Assembly (NCBI GenBank): GCA_015501055.1 | Contig: JADNYV010000486.1 | Coordinates: 1-25,588 of the forward strand | Length of the DNA stretch: 25,588 bases | Direction of reading: 5' to 3' | Source: Mucidula mucida | Lineage: Eukaryota > Basidiomycota > Agaricomycetes > Agaricales > Physalacriaceae | Shown here: positions 1 to 9,554 of the stretch, piece by piece | Layout: each line of letters opens with the position of its first letter | How positions within the stretch are numbered: position 1 is the first letter of the stretch | Notes under the pieces: generated by a model | The model's database searches: none | Seen by the model: the letters and a program-made list of their open reading frames with translations, nothing else | What the model was told of the DNA's origin: nothing | Position numbers and translations under genes: made by a program

Positions 1-444
1 CTCTATGGTGGATCGTTGCCGCTGTTGTTGGAGTACATTGCAGCATGGAGTGTGAGGAGTAAGCGTGTGGCCGTCAGACTGCGCGATATAATGTACGCTG
101 TCAGGAATGACCAAGCATTGTGGAATAGCCTGCCGCCTTCTTCGTCGGCGCATCCGTTGGCAGTTGGGTGGCATACATTCTTGGACACGCTACGCGATAA
201 AATGACGGTGATGCCCGTTACAGGAACGCTTGTTATCCACTGTATGAACGAAAATGTACGTCCTTAATGCTTTATACGAGCCGCTGGCTGTTCTGATGAT
301 TACTAGTGTTCAGCGCCTATTACTGAAGAGAAACGCTATATGCGCTGTTCCGCGTGTCTGAGCTATGTGGTGTGCTCCCGTGCCTGCTCGAAAGCGACCT
401 GGAAGCACGGTTACCACGGGTCTCAAGCATGCCGGAAACACTGA
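1..444 (+). CDS. MYND zinc-finger protein, C-terminal part (5' end outside window)
   Basis: Two exons are visible, 1-255 and 307-444, joined across a 51-nt intron (256-306, gtacgt...tag) in phase 0. Frame 1 is open from the window edge. After splicing, the C-terminus holds a MYND-type finger. The first pair, C-x4-C (HCMNEN then C), spans the splice site, followed by C-S-A-C, C-S-R-A-C, a Trp, two His and a final C four residues before the stop. MYND fingers are protein-interaction modules and usually sit at one end of such fungal proteins. The rest of the visible protein (about 85 residues) matches nothing I can name, so the wider function is unknown. The splice model is supported because it alone rebuilds the first Cys pair. 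The gene converges with the transporter gene on the other strand. Confidence 0.72.
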
Positions 445-867
445 GGCGCTCACTTTGGGATGATACCAGGATCTCATGTATATACTACATAGTATTCATC
501 GATAGTCTTTCGTTAGACGTGCTCTATGTTCTGTTAGCGATCACTGACAGATTAATTCAAGTTGCACTGTGCCGCTCGGACCCATTATCCAAGCCATGAC
601 TTAGAACCAGACTTTATCTGCCTTCAAGCTTGGGGAAGGTACTGAGGCGGTGGCGCACAATGCGGATCGATCATCGCAATGAACCATTGAGAGGTGGTCC
701 AAGGTCCGATCAACTGACATTCCATTCTCTGTCACATTCTTCTTCGCTGCTACTAAGTCCCACATCAACGTTTGCATTCCAGATGGCTTTCATGAATATT
801 TCATCCTAAAAGTACAGACCGTTTACTAGTAACACATAAAACATTGATACTTCGTGTATTCATACGA
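445..867. other. Intergenic, between convergent gene ends
   Basis: This stretch separates the stop codons of the MYND gene and the transporter gene. It presumably holds both 3' UTRs. Only short open frames without family resemblance occur. I see no repeat or RNA gene. Confidence 0.5.
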
Positions 868-2830
868 TTAAAGCTTCGCGTTCTCGTCGTGCTCGACAGC
901 GCCTTTCTCTTTCTCAGAGTCATCATCATCGACATCGTCTGTGTGCTCGGGCAGAGCATCCCCAGACGGAACAGGAGCAGCTTCGAAGTGAGAGCCACAT
1001 TTTTCGGGACCAAGTGCGGTCGTAATAGCAATGCCCAAAGCAATAATAACAGTAGCAATACCTGGAACGACAGTCAACATCCGCCTCGCATCGAAATCAG
1101 ATAGGGAGAACGTACCCATGGTAGGTCCATAAGCCTCTACAATGGCCCCATCCGATTTCCGCGTGATAAAATTCGACTCAGCGATGGCGTTGACGATTTG
1201 GGCCGACGGGGACGAGATCATGTTACCGACCTGGTAAGTGATACCAGGGAACGACGAGCGGAAGGCGACGGGCGACAACTCGCTCAAGTCTGATGAATGT
1301 CTATCAGTTGGGCTGTGAAGAGAGTGAAAGAAGGCGTACGGATGGGAATAACACCCCAGGCACCCTGGACGAAGAACTGCATGAAGAAGCCGGAGGCGGA
1401 AAGGCTGCGCTCGGTGGAGGGCAAGATCCATGCAGGAATCATGCAGCATGAGATGAGGGCGGCGGCGACAATGGCCCGACGACGTCCGACGAACTGGGAT
1501 AGCCAACCGATAATCGTTCCGCCAACGCAGGCGCCGGTCTTCATGAGGATACTGGCGCGACTGGCACCGTCGTTGTCGAGTCCCTTCTGCGCCTTCATGA
1601 AGGTGGTGTAGCTGTCCTGCGACGAGTGCGAGTAGTAGTTGAACCAAGTCATCAAGACGACGCAGTAGACTATATTGATTAAATGTCAGCGCCAAAAAAG
1701 AAGGACTGATAAAAACATACACATCATCTTCCACTCCTTCCTGAACACCTTTCCGATTTCCTTCTTGAAAGCAGCAGAGTGTGCGCCTCGCTTACCCGAC
1801 TTCTTCGCCTCTACGAATTGCCTCGACTCTGGGAACAAGAGACGGACAAATCCAACAGCAATTGAAGCACCGGCGGCTCCCCAGAAAGCAGGCTTCCACG
1901 AATCAGGCGCATCGCCGACTTTGAGGTTAACGCAAGCACCGATAACATATCCAAGCGAGTATCCTTGTTGGAGTATCCCGCTCATCAGACCACGCGCCTC
2001 GACAGGGCTACACATATGCGTCGTTAGAACGCTATGACCCGTACAGGAGTCTTCATACCAATTCTCCAGGCCATCGCGACAGCGTTCCCATAAACACCTC
2101 CCATGGCCAATCCAAAAATAGCGCGGACAGCCAAGAACTCTTGGAAGGTACGGCAGTAGATGGTGGCGATTTGGAGTGCGCTAGAATCCACATGTTGATG
2201 ACCATGGGGTATTTACGACCCCAGTAATCACCAGCGACACCCTGAAGGTTCAATGTTAGAAGAAGTAAAGACGACGAAAGCATGAATGGCACGAACGAAT
2301 AGCGCAGCTCCGATGGAACGAAGGAGGAGAGTGAGGGTGATCGCAGTTGTTACGCTCGTCTTGCTGACATGTAGTACTTGGAGAACTCCGTCGTCTTGAT
2401 GGAGAGGGTGTGGAAATCGAGCGCTGCACGGTGGGTTAGGACCGTGCTACTCGAAAGACAGTATAGGGAATACTCACCATCGGCAGTCCAGGCAGCCAAG
2501 CCGACGATGAAGAAGAGCCAGTTCAACCGGTCAGCTTCCTAAAAAGGGAGATAGGATTTTGCACTACGATCGTGAAGTCAATACACAATTGACGAGAAGA
2601 AGAGAAGAACCTACGCGGCTGGGGCGACTGCCACTCCACCGTTTCATTACCATGGATATCGATGACTTGAACACGCGTCTTCCATCGGAAGAGGTCGGCG
2701 ACGTTGTCTTCGCCTTCGTGAGGACGATTCGCGTTCTGAGGAAGACATGATAAGAGAGGAAGAGCCAATGCTGGTTCTTACCTCCTCGGAATGAGCTTCT
2801 TTTATACGAGATCCCAGGGTAGGTACGCGT
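868..2830 (-). CDS. JEN1: JEN1-family monocarboxylate/H+ symporter (MFS), frame broken three times
   Basis: Plasma-membrane transporter of the major facilitator superfamily, of the lactate/pyruvate/acetate-proton symporter type. The family signature NxxSHxSQDxxxT is present (NYYSHSSQDSYTT, about 1615-1645), as are the GVAGDYWGRK loop, the SGILQQGY segment and the IHLSELSP/SFPGITYQ segment. Exons read on the minus strand: 2594-2735, 2478-2534, 2297-2423, 2059-2241, 1721-2007, 1340-1669 and 868-1289. Introns are 46-59 nt. A further short exon ends at 2782. I could not find a convincing start codon, so the 5' limit is approximate. Three one-base losses are needed to keep family-like sequence in frame: near 2371, near 2178 and near 2070. 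All fall in two neighbouring exons. The last three exons are clean and phase-consistent to the stop at 868. The gene may be a young pseudogene or intact with assembly errors. Family identity is near certain. Confidence 0.82.
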
Positions 2831-2899
2831 TTGAATATTAGTCAGGGAATGAGATACGAGATTCAATGCATCGATGTATAGGCAGCAAAAGAGGACCAT

Positions 2900-2945
2900 G
2901 TGGAGGGGTAGCCCCATCGGGGGCAATGTCAGTGGGGATGCGGGG
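2900..2945 (+). promoter_or_regulatory. Three CreA/Mig1-type SYGGRG motifs upstream of the transporter
   Basis: GTGGAG at 2900-2905, GTGGGG at 2932-2937 and GCGGGG at 2940-2945 all fit the fungal carbon-catabolite repressor consensus SYGGRG. They lie about 100 bases upstream of the first exon I can place for the transporter. JEN1-type genes are known to be glucose-repressed in yeast and other fungi. The motif is short and occurs by chance, so only the clustering and context give support. Confidence 0.25.
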
Positions 2946-4573
2946 TGATGTTGCGGGAGAGACTTTTTTCCGCGTTTGCGCGCGTCCTTGGCGGGCTGGG
3001 CATTCGTAACGCGCCAAGAGAAAGAGGGTATTGAGTCGCATCAGTTTGACAAGCGCTTAATTCTCTCAGGCGACAATCTAAGATCGTGACAACGGAGGTT
3101 AGCTCAAAGTCTAGAGAGTTCATGCACGTCTTTGTACCGAGGATGTGTGAGTACTTCGAAGATGGGGAACTGCTTAAGTAACGTACAGGGGGTAGAGCCG
3201 GATGGATCGCGTTGTTCGGAATTGAGAATTTTCAGGGATAAGCCCAGGGCCGGTGGGATTCGGACCGTTTGAGGAGAGAGAAAGAGCGGCACCTCGGACC
3301 AATTGTGGCAAATCAGTGAACCTTGGGGGGTCTAAAATGTCCAGAAAGCGCAAGCGTTTTCAACGGAAGGCCATTGAGGCGTACCGCGAACAGCTTTTAC
3401 TCGAGGTGGTGTACAGTGGAGGTTTGAAGAAAAAACACTGTGGGCGTTGGTGCCTGTATCTTCAAGCGGGATAGCGGGACTAGGACCAGAATATGGAATA
3501 TCCCGCGCGATCATCAGTAGTTTGCACGGTGGTGTACTCTGGTTTACTAGAGTTTTTTTTTACAATGATGGGTGTGGTCAGCCACCTAAGGGAAATGCAT
3601 GGAAGAAAGTAAAACCCATTTGTAGAAAGCACACGGTAGAGTCGAGGGTGAAAGGATGCGAAGTTGTCGTGGCGCGAAATGAGAGCAAGGAGAGTCTGAA
3701 TTGATTTGTAAACATCGCCGACATGCCGATCACAATGGTTCGAAGTGGTTGCTTGGACATTGGTCCTGAAAGATATGTAAATCGAAGACAAGTATCTGCG
3801 TTTGTGAGGAGGACTGTCATCAGTTACTTACCGGCATCGTGAGCGAAGTGAGAGAATGCCCTTCGTCGGCATCGAACGCGCGACCGTGTCGGACGAGCGG
3901 ATCAAGTGCCAAGTGGTCGTCGTCTTCCTAACCCAGTGACCCTAGCACGGACAAGAAGAACAAGATTGCTGATTCCTCCTCGCCTGTGGCTATAGCAACA
4001 AGTCACATTGAAAGGGGGGCTTTCGCACAGTAGTCCTGAGCTCAGGTAAGCAGTTATCATTTTTATCTACAGCCTATCACGGTGCTCTATCTTCAACCAT
4101 CTTCGCGCAGTAGACGACGGACGTTGAATGATTTGAACTTGTATCAAGGTCGCGCTGATGAGCAATTCTATTTCCGCAGTTCATCTGATCTTCCGACTTC
4201 CGTCGAATTGTTCCCATGTCCATCCAATCAGGTCTCCTTCCAGAAGGCGTCTCCTTCACCCTCAACCACAAAGTGCCACACGTATCAGCAGCACCAAAGT
4301 TTGCGCGCGTTAGAAATTACATCGCGGCGGCCTACAGCGTCCGACACAGTCCATCTCGCCTCTTTCTCTTTTCGGAGTCTCTGGATCTCACGCGTCGTGG
4401 TGGACACGTGCGTTTGGTAGGTGCCTTGTAACTATTGTAATAATCTGAAGGAAGGTTCCCATGTTCTCTCTGCAGACCCCTCGTCCAATGGATGGACGTC
4501 GAGCATATGGATAGCGAGCTCGTCATCACATGTTGAACGTGCGCGCCGGAGGCGTAAAGAACCCGAGGCCCAC
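2946..4573. other. Long intergenic stretch without a recognisable gene
   Basis: This stretch lies between the divergent transporter and EEP-jacalin genes. Open frames on both strands are short (under about 110 codons), start in unlikely contexts, and show no motif or paired splice signals. It probably contains the two promoters and a 5' UTR. A weak partial repetition of ggtggtgtac occurs near 3405 and 3530 but does not extend into a clear duplication. Confidence 0.4.
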
Positions 4574-4580
4574 TTATAAG
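4574..4580 (+). promoter_or_regulatory. TATA-like box of the EEP-jacalin gene
   Basis: TTATAAG lies 48 bases before the ATG at 4628. The position suits a TATA element with a short 5' UTR. Confidence 0.35.
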
Positions 4581-4627
4581 AGAAGAATCGACGGAGGAGT
4601 TTCTTTGGATCTTGTTCGTTGTCGAAT

Positions 4628-6102
4628 ATGTTCCACTCCACGATCGGAGCCGCCACTCTTTTGTTACTTGTGTCCCAGTCCTGCTTGGCAGCGACGACCT
4701 CTGGAGGGTTCTCTTTACTGAGCCTGAATGTCGCTGGCCTCCCTGGTATGTGTAGTTATGAACTCCTTCAAAAGACTCTGATCGTCGCCCAAGAACTGTT
4801 GTCAAGTGGGGACCCTGCGGTGAATACGCCACTCTTATCCGTCCGGCTTCCTCCCTACAACGTCATCAACGTACAAGAGGATTTCAATTATCACGCCGCT
4901 CTCTATGCCGACGACACTCACCCGTATCGCACTCCCACCTCAGGTAATTAACACCATGCTGCGCAATACTAAGTCCAAGCCTCTAATTTCCCTCAGGCGG
5001 TGTGCCGTTCGGATCAGGATTGAACACTCTTTCTGATTTTGAATACCTGGACTTGGAGCGGATTACTTGGGATGATTGCGACTCGAACAACGGAGACTGC
5101 CTCACGCCCAAGGGCTTCACATACATGCGCATCCGCGTCTCAGACGGGATGTGGTTTGACCTCTACAACCTCCACACAGACGCGGGCTCGGACGATGGCG
5201 ACCGCATCGCGCGGCAGTCCAATCTACAACAGGTCAGCGACTACATCCCAGCCTGGTCCGCGGGCATGCCGGTCGTTGTCATGGGCGACACAAACTCACG
5301 GTACACGAACGCAGTCGACGGGGCGTCACTCCATAATCTAATCGACAGCGGTGGGTTCGTAGATGCGTGGGTGTCGAATATCCGAGGCGGATCGTTCCCC
5401 GCTGCCGGCACCGACGCGCTCGTTTGCGCATTTCCGTTCCCTGATGGGACGACGCAGGCAGAGATGGTGGCTTGCGAGGTTGTGGATAAGATCCTCGTAC
5501 GCTCTGGGACCGCTACCACCCTTATCACCACCACGTTCTCCAACGAGAACGACGCGTTCGCAGATGACAACGGCGCGCCTCTGAGCGATCATTACCCCAT
5601 CTCTGCGACTGCATCTTGGACTCTTTCCAGCGCGCTGCGTATGGCAGATCCCGTCGGTGGCCCTCACGGAACGCCCTTCAATGACCTTAGTTCCGCCCTC
5701 ACCGCTTCTGCTGTTCCCAAGATCACGTCTATCACCATTCGTGGCGGAAACCGCGTCGACGCCGTCTCATATACCCTCTCTTATCCTAGTGGATCATCGT
5801 CTACCATAACCCACGGCGGAACCGGAGGAACAGCAAATACATTGTCTCTCGGCTCAGGCGAGTATGTCACTAAGGTGTCCGCCTGTAGTGCGGAGTATAA
5901 CAGCCACACGCGGGTGTTCTACCTAGAGTTGACGACTAACCTGGGCAAAGTCATGTCCGCTGGGAAGACGACAAGCAATTGTTTGACCACGACTGTTCCG
6001 AGTGACGCTGGGAGTGGAGGCAATTGGGGTTTGGTTGGATTCTGGGGTAGATCTGGGGAGGAGGCGGATCGGTTAGGGGCAATTTGGGGCGCAGCGTATT
6101 AA
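4628..6102 (+). CDS. Secreted endonuclease/exonuclease/phosphatase-fold protein with C-terminal jacalin lectin domain
   Basis: Exons 4628-4745, 4794-4943 and 4997-6102 (introns 48 and 53 nt, gtatgt and gtaatt donors) give 457 residues with no frame break. Residues 1-21 form a signal peptide (hydrophobic core TLLLLVS, Ala at the likely cleavage site). Residues about 28-300 show the metal-dependent DNase-I/sphingomyelinase-type fold. Visible motifs are NVQED (metal-binding Glu68), NLHTDAG (His149), GDTN (Asp187, Asn189) and LSDHYP (Asp287, His288), so the catalytic set is complete. Residues about 308-450 read as a jacalin-like beta-prism lectin domain, with GGPHG at its start and a GLVGFWGRSG run near the end. 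Known members of this fold cut nucleic acids or phosphodiester/phosphomonoester bonds. The substrate here cannot be told from sequence. The lectin part suggests binding of a glycan or glycolipid outside the cell. The ATG at 4628 is the first to give a signal peptide. Confidence 0.88.
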
Positions 6103-6588
6103 TTCAAGGACTGTATGCTGTTGTTGTATGATGCGTGTTCTTACCCAATCTTGATATGGACTTATCTTTGCTTTTCGAAGCTTGTTACACGTAGGAAGAG
6201 TGGTCAAGGTGTTGTTCTGCTTCTGTTATCACGTTTCGTCCTTCAATCATTGCAATCACATTAATAGCGTACCGTGGTCATGACCTAGCCTGTGACCGTG
6301 CTCTGTCAATGGATAGACAACCTTTCATTTTCATTGCTCCAGACAGGATGATTTTACGGGTAGATGTCATTCAAACTCATGAACATACCGGACTTGTATC
6401 AAGCATTCAATCCAGCATGGTTGATGTGAGCTACAGGCTCAATAAAATATGGATCTGGAATGAAACGAAACTGGGAACGAGGGAACGCGCCGTCACTCCT
6501 GTCACGGTGACGTGACTTGGGGAGAGTACGATCACCTGATAACAACGTGCCTTCCTTTGTTCCCCCGTCATCACAGCCTCTCAGCACA
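6103..6588. other. Intergenic: 3' end of EEP-jacalin gene and promoter of F-box copy 1
   Basis: No coding signal was found. The distal part holds a partly palindromic TGACGTGAC near 6507-6515 and the motif TACGATCACCTGA at 6527-6539, which recurs upstream of F-box copy 2. Confidence 0.4.
6527..6539 (+). promoter_or_regulatory. 13-base motif shared by promoters of F-box copies 1 and 2
   Basis: TACGATCACCTGA lies 50 bases before the copy 1 start codon. The identical 13-mer, in the same orientation relative to its gene, lies upstream of copy 2 (12172-12184). It may be a factor site or simply surviving promoter homology. Confidence 0.3.
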
Positions 6589-9004
6589 ATGCCTCCTCGT
6601 CCGTCGCAGTCAACCTCTGGCCCGACAAAGACAAAGACAATCAATCCGTGCTCTGCGTCAGGCAACAGTAAAGCGCAACCCGCGACCAAGCGCCGGAAGT
6701 TGGCACTCACAGCAGGTACAATAACCGATGAAGGCGAAGACACGGAGGAGTACGAGGTGGTAGATGACAGTCATTTAGATAAGGCTGTTGGCTCTACCAC
6801 GAAGAAGGGAAGAAAGTGTGACTCGACCACTGGGCCTGCACGGAAGCGCTACGTGAAAGGCAAGCGAGGTATTCTACAGAAAATAACAGACACGCCGCTT
6901 GACGTCTTATTCGAGGTGCGCCTTTTGCATATTCCGACGTCATCTTCTCATTGTATTGTAGATTTTTTCTGACCTGGAGCCACTCGATCTCTTGCGCCTC
7001 AGTCGCACAACAAAGGACCTTCGCGCCCTTCTGATGTCCAAGTCTTCAGCATTCGTTTGGGAGAGATCTAGGATGATGTTGAAGGATTTACCTCCATTTC
7101 TCGATGATCTGACCGAACCGCAGTACGCCAATCTCTTGTTCGACAGTTCCTGCGATGTATCTCTCTCCCGCCATCTGCGTATATCCAACTACTTTCTTAC
7201 ATGTCTTGTTCAGGAATGCGGCAAATATCCGACAAATACCGTTCAATGGGAAGCGCGGGTTCGACTTTGTAAACACTGCTTGCAAGATGGCTCGATGTAC
7301 GTTTGGTAACTTCATACATTAGCACGAGCTCATCGCGCCCTAGAATGACTGCTGATGAGGATCACCTCGTGGATTTGTCGCACCGATACAGGGACCTTAT
7401 GCTGGTGACGCCTAAGTACGTTCTAGCAGGCCCGCGCGCACCCGTAATATATTTCCACCTCCCCGCCTATCGACGACTTGCCGAGGAATGTTCTTTGATG
7501 AACGACCAATCATTTCAAGTCTGGATTTCTGACAAGGGTAGCGAATATTTGGCGCTTGTGCAGGTAATTCTCCCACGCAATCACTGTCCTACTGCTCATG
7601 GCAGCGGTAGCAATGTCGTGCATATCAGCAATGGTCGTCGTTGAAGAAACACGACCGTAGCTCGAAGCTCCATTCTCTTCGACGTGAAAGAATGACAAAG
7701 TGAGCTTCGTAATTCCAACCGTGCTATGTAACTTATTTTCCCAGTATCATTCACCGCCTGGAAGCCGACGGATGGACGGAAGAGCTGCAGGATTTTGACA
7801 CGCACATGACGCTTGAGAAACACAAACTTGTTAGGCAATCCAAGGCCTTAACAGAGCGAAGTATGTCTTTTCGATATTTGTAGTTATCATTGGGCTGACC
7901 ATGGATACCAAAGTCTGGACTAACATTCGCCCGACTCTCACGAAGGTCGTGTCTGACGCTCGGACTGCGATACTCACTCGCAAAATCAATAGCGCCATTA
8001 GCAGACGAGTAGCTTCATTGCAAGAGCTTTGTAAGCCTCTCCTTGCCAAGATGGGTGAGCGTGAGGTCAACCCTTCCGCATCGATGATTCCCCGCCTGGA
8101 GCCGTTCTTCAGCCTCATCAAGAACACACCTTTGGAACTAGATATCACCACAGCCGACTTCTCCGAGGCGCTCAAGAGTCTTCCAAATACCTGTGCCTTG
8201 GAGACGCCGGCGCGATGCCGACCTGAAGCAGATTTTATTGAAGGATGACCATAGCGACAATCTGGCATTGGCGATGAACATGTTTACCTGCAAAAGTAGA
8301 GTTGTATGGCGTCCCTCCTCCAATATCCGCACCTCGCATCCCACCCATGTTTTGTGGGCTCTGTAAAGATGGGTGAGAGCGCCACCACCGGGCTCAATAC
8401 CTCGGTCAACGTCTGGGATCCGCAAGCCATCGCGACGATGACTGGGCGCCTGCGTGAGGATTTCGAGAATATTATCCGATTGTGCGGCCTCGATCCGGCG
8501 ATCGCTACTGCGGAGGACATGGATGCTGTTCAAGCTTTCTTCACTGAGGAGGAGGGTGTGTTCCAGAGAACTCGGGTGCTTGTGATGGACTGGCGTGGCG
8601 CCATGGTACGTATCTCCTTTAGTGCCTCTACATATTGCTCATTATTCGTAGGGCTACTTCAAAGGACAACATTCGGCGACTACACTGAAACGTATTACCG
8701 ACGCTGACCTGATCTCCACAGCTCAAGTTTGCGATGCGTTCGACCTTGTTGCCGAGCTCAATACGGAGTGGGTCACAAAGTCGTTTGTCTGTGTGCACTG
8801 TGGCACGACGGACTTGACGTCGCGAGATGACCGTCGGTGGCATCTTATTTCGATGTCAGTGCTGCTTGACCTTGGACTCGTATGCATAGAGCTGATTTGG
8901 ATCTATGTAGGCATAATTCGGCTTCTCGTGTCTCGGATCCCGAGAACCATTTTAGGCGTAGCCTGAAGTATGGTCACACATTCAGCAGATATGTTGGGTT
9001 CTAG
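6589..9004 (+). CDS. F-box protein, family copy 1, with two compensating frame breaks (possible pseudogene)
   Basis: Exons: 6589-6915, 6962-7156, 7214-7296, 7344-7563, 7611-7699, 7745-7860, 7914-8605, 8652-8854 and 8911-9004. Nominal length is 672 codons. The N-terminus is Lys/Arg-rich and nuclear-signal-like. The F-box spans about residues 93-140 (LDVLFE then IFSDLEPLDLLRLSRTTKDL). A C-x2-C-x16-C-x2-C module follows, with its first pair split by intron 2. The C-terminus has CVHC then H-x4-H, the last His coming from the final exon. F-box proteins link substrates to Skp1-Cul1 ubiquitin ligases. Exon 7 is homologous to copies 2 and 3 in frame to about 8195, then in the +1 frame to about 8290, then in the original frame again. 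The original frame hits stops at 8246, 8252 and 8297. Exon 7 keeps the correct total phase. The intron that copies 2 and 3 have inside the region of exon 4 is absent. Confidence 0.8.
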
Positions 9005-9554
9005 GGTAGAAATTGACCACCGCCTGTATCTGTTTTTGTATCCAATCTCGGTGTACAAATAGTAACAAATCAATAAGAACACTACGAGGCCTCAAGAGGA
9101 AATTAATTACTTGCTCAAAGAAACTTACGGTCGTAATTGTGACCTCCACAGAAGGGCCAACTCGGGGTGGCCATAAGCGTCTCAGGATAGAAGCGCTGTC
9201 TTTTCGGTGCGTCGCTATGTAGTACCTACCAACTCGTCGGTTCTGCTCAGCGTACACCTACATTCCGTTGCTTCCGCTGGTCCGCGTCTCCCTTCTGAGC
9301 CAACTGGGAATTAAGGCCCATTCTTCTCGAGGAGCGTCGCAAACGCCTTGGAATGATGTCATCCGCCTTGGTTCAGCGTGGTGCGTGTGTCTATATAGTG
9401 TGAAACGGAGCACGTACATTTTCTTAGAACATCATACGCGTATTCAAAATGCTTTCTGGAAATGGATGACACATCTTCATATTGATATTTAGTATTTTAC
9501 ACGTTGAAATACTCGTAGTACCAAAGTATTTTTCGGGCACTGTGTCTTTCCTGT
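9005..9554. other. Intergenic between convergent F-box copies 1 and 2
   Basis: The two stop codons face each other across 550 bases. One 74-codon frame (9268-9492) shows no family features. Nothing else was recognised. The stretch presumably holds both 3' UTRs. Confidence 0.4.

Noticed and set aside
3404..3560. Diverged duplication around ggtggtgtac
   Set aside because: The similarity is limited to about ten bases plus scattered matches, so chance is sufficient.
3253..3820. Overlapping open frames on both strands in the 2.9-4.6 kb gap
   Set aside because: They are short, have no domain-like features, no splice partners, and conflict with one another.
5039..5667. Long open frames on the other frames and strand of the EEP-jacalin exon 3
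   Set aside because: They lie wholly within a clear, motif-rich coding exon and have compositionally biased, featureless translations.
8193..8299. New intron removing the frame-shifted part of F-box copy 1
   Set aside because: A gtgcct donor and a gtag acceptor exist, but the 107-nt length does not restore the frame, and the segment is clearly homologous coding sequence in the other copies.
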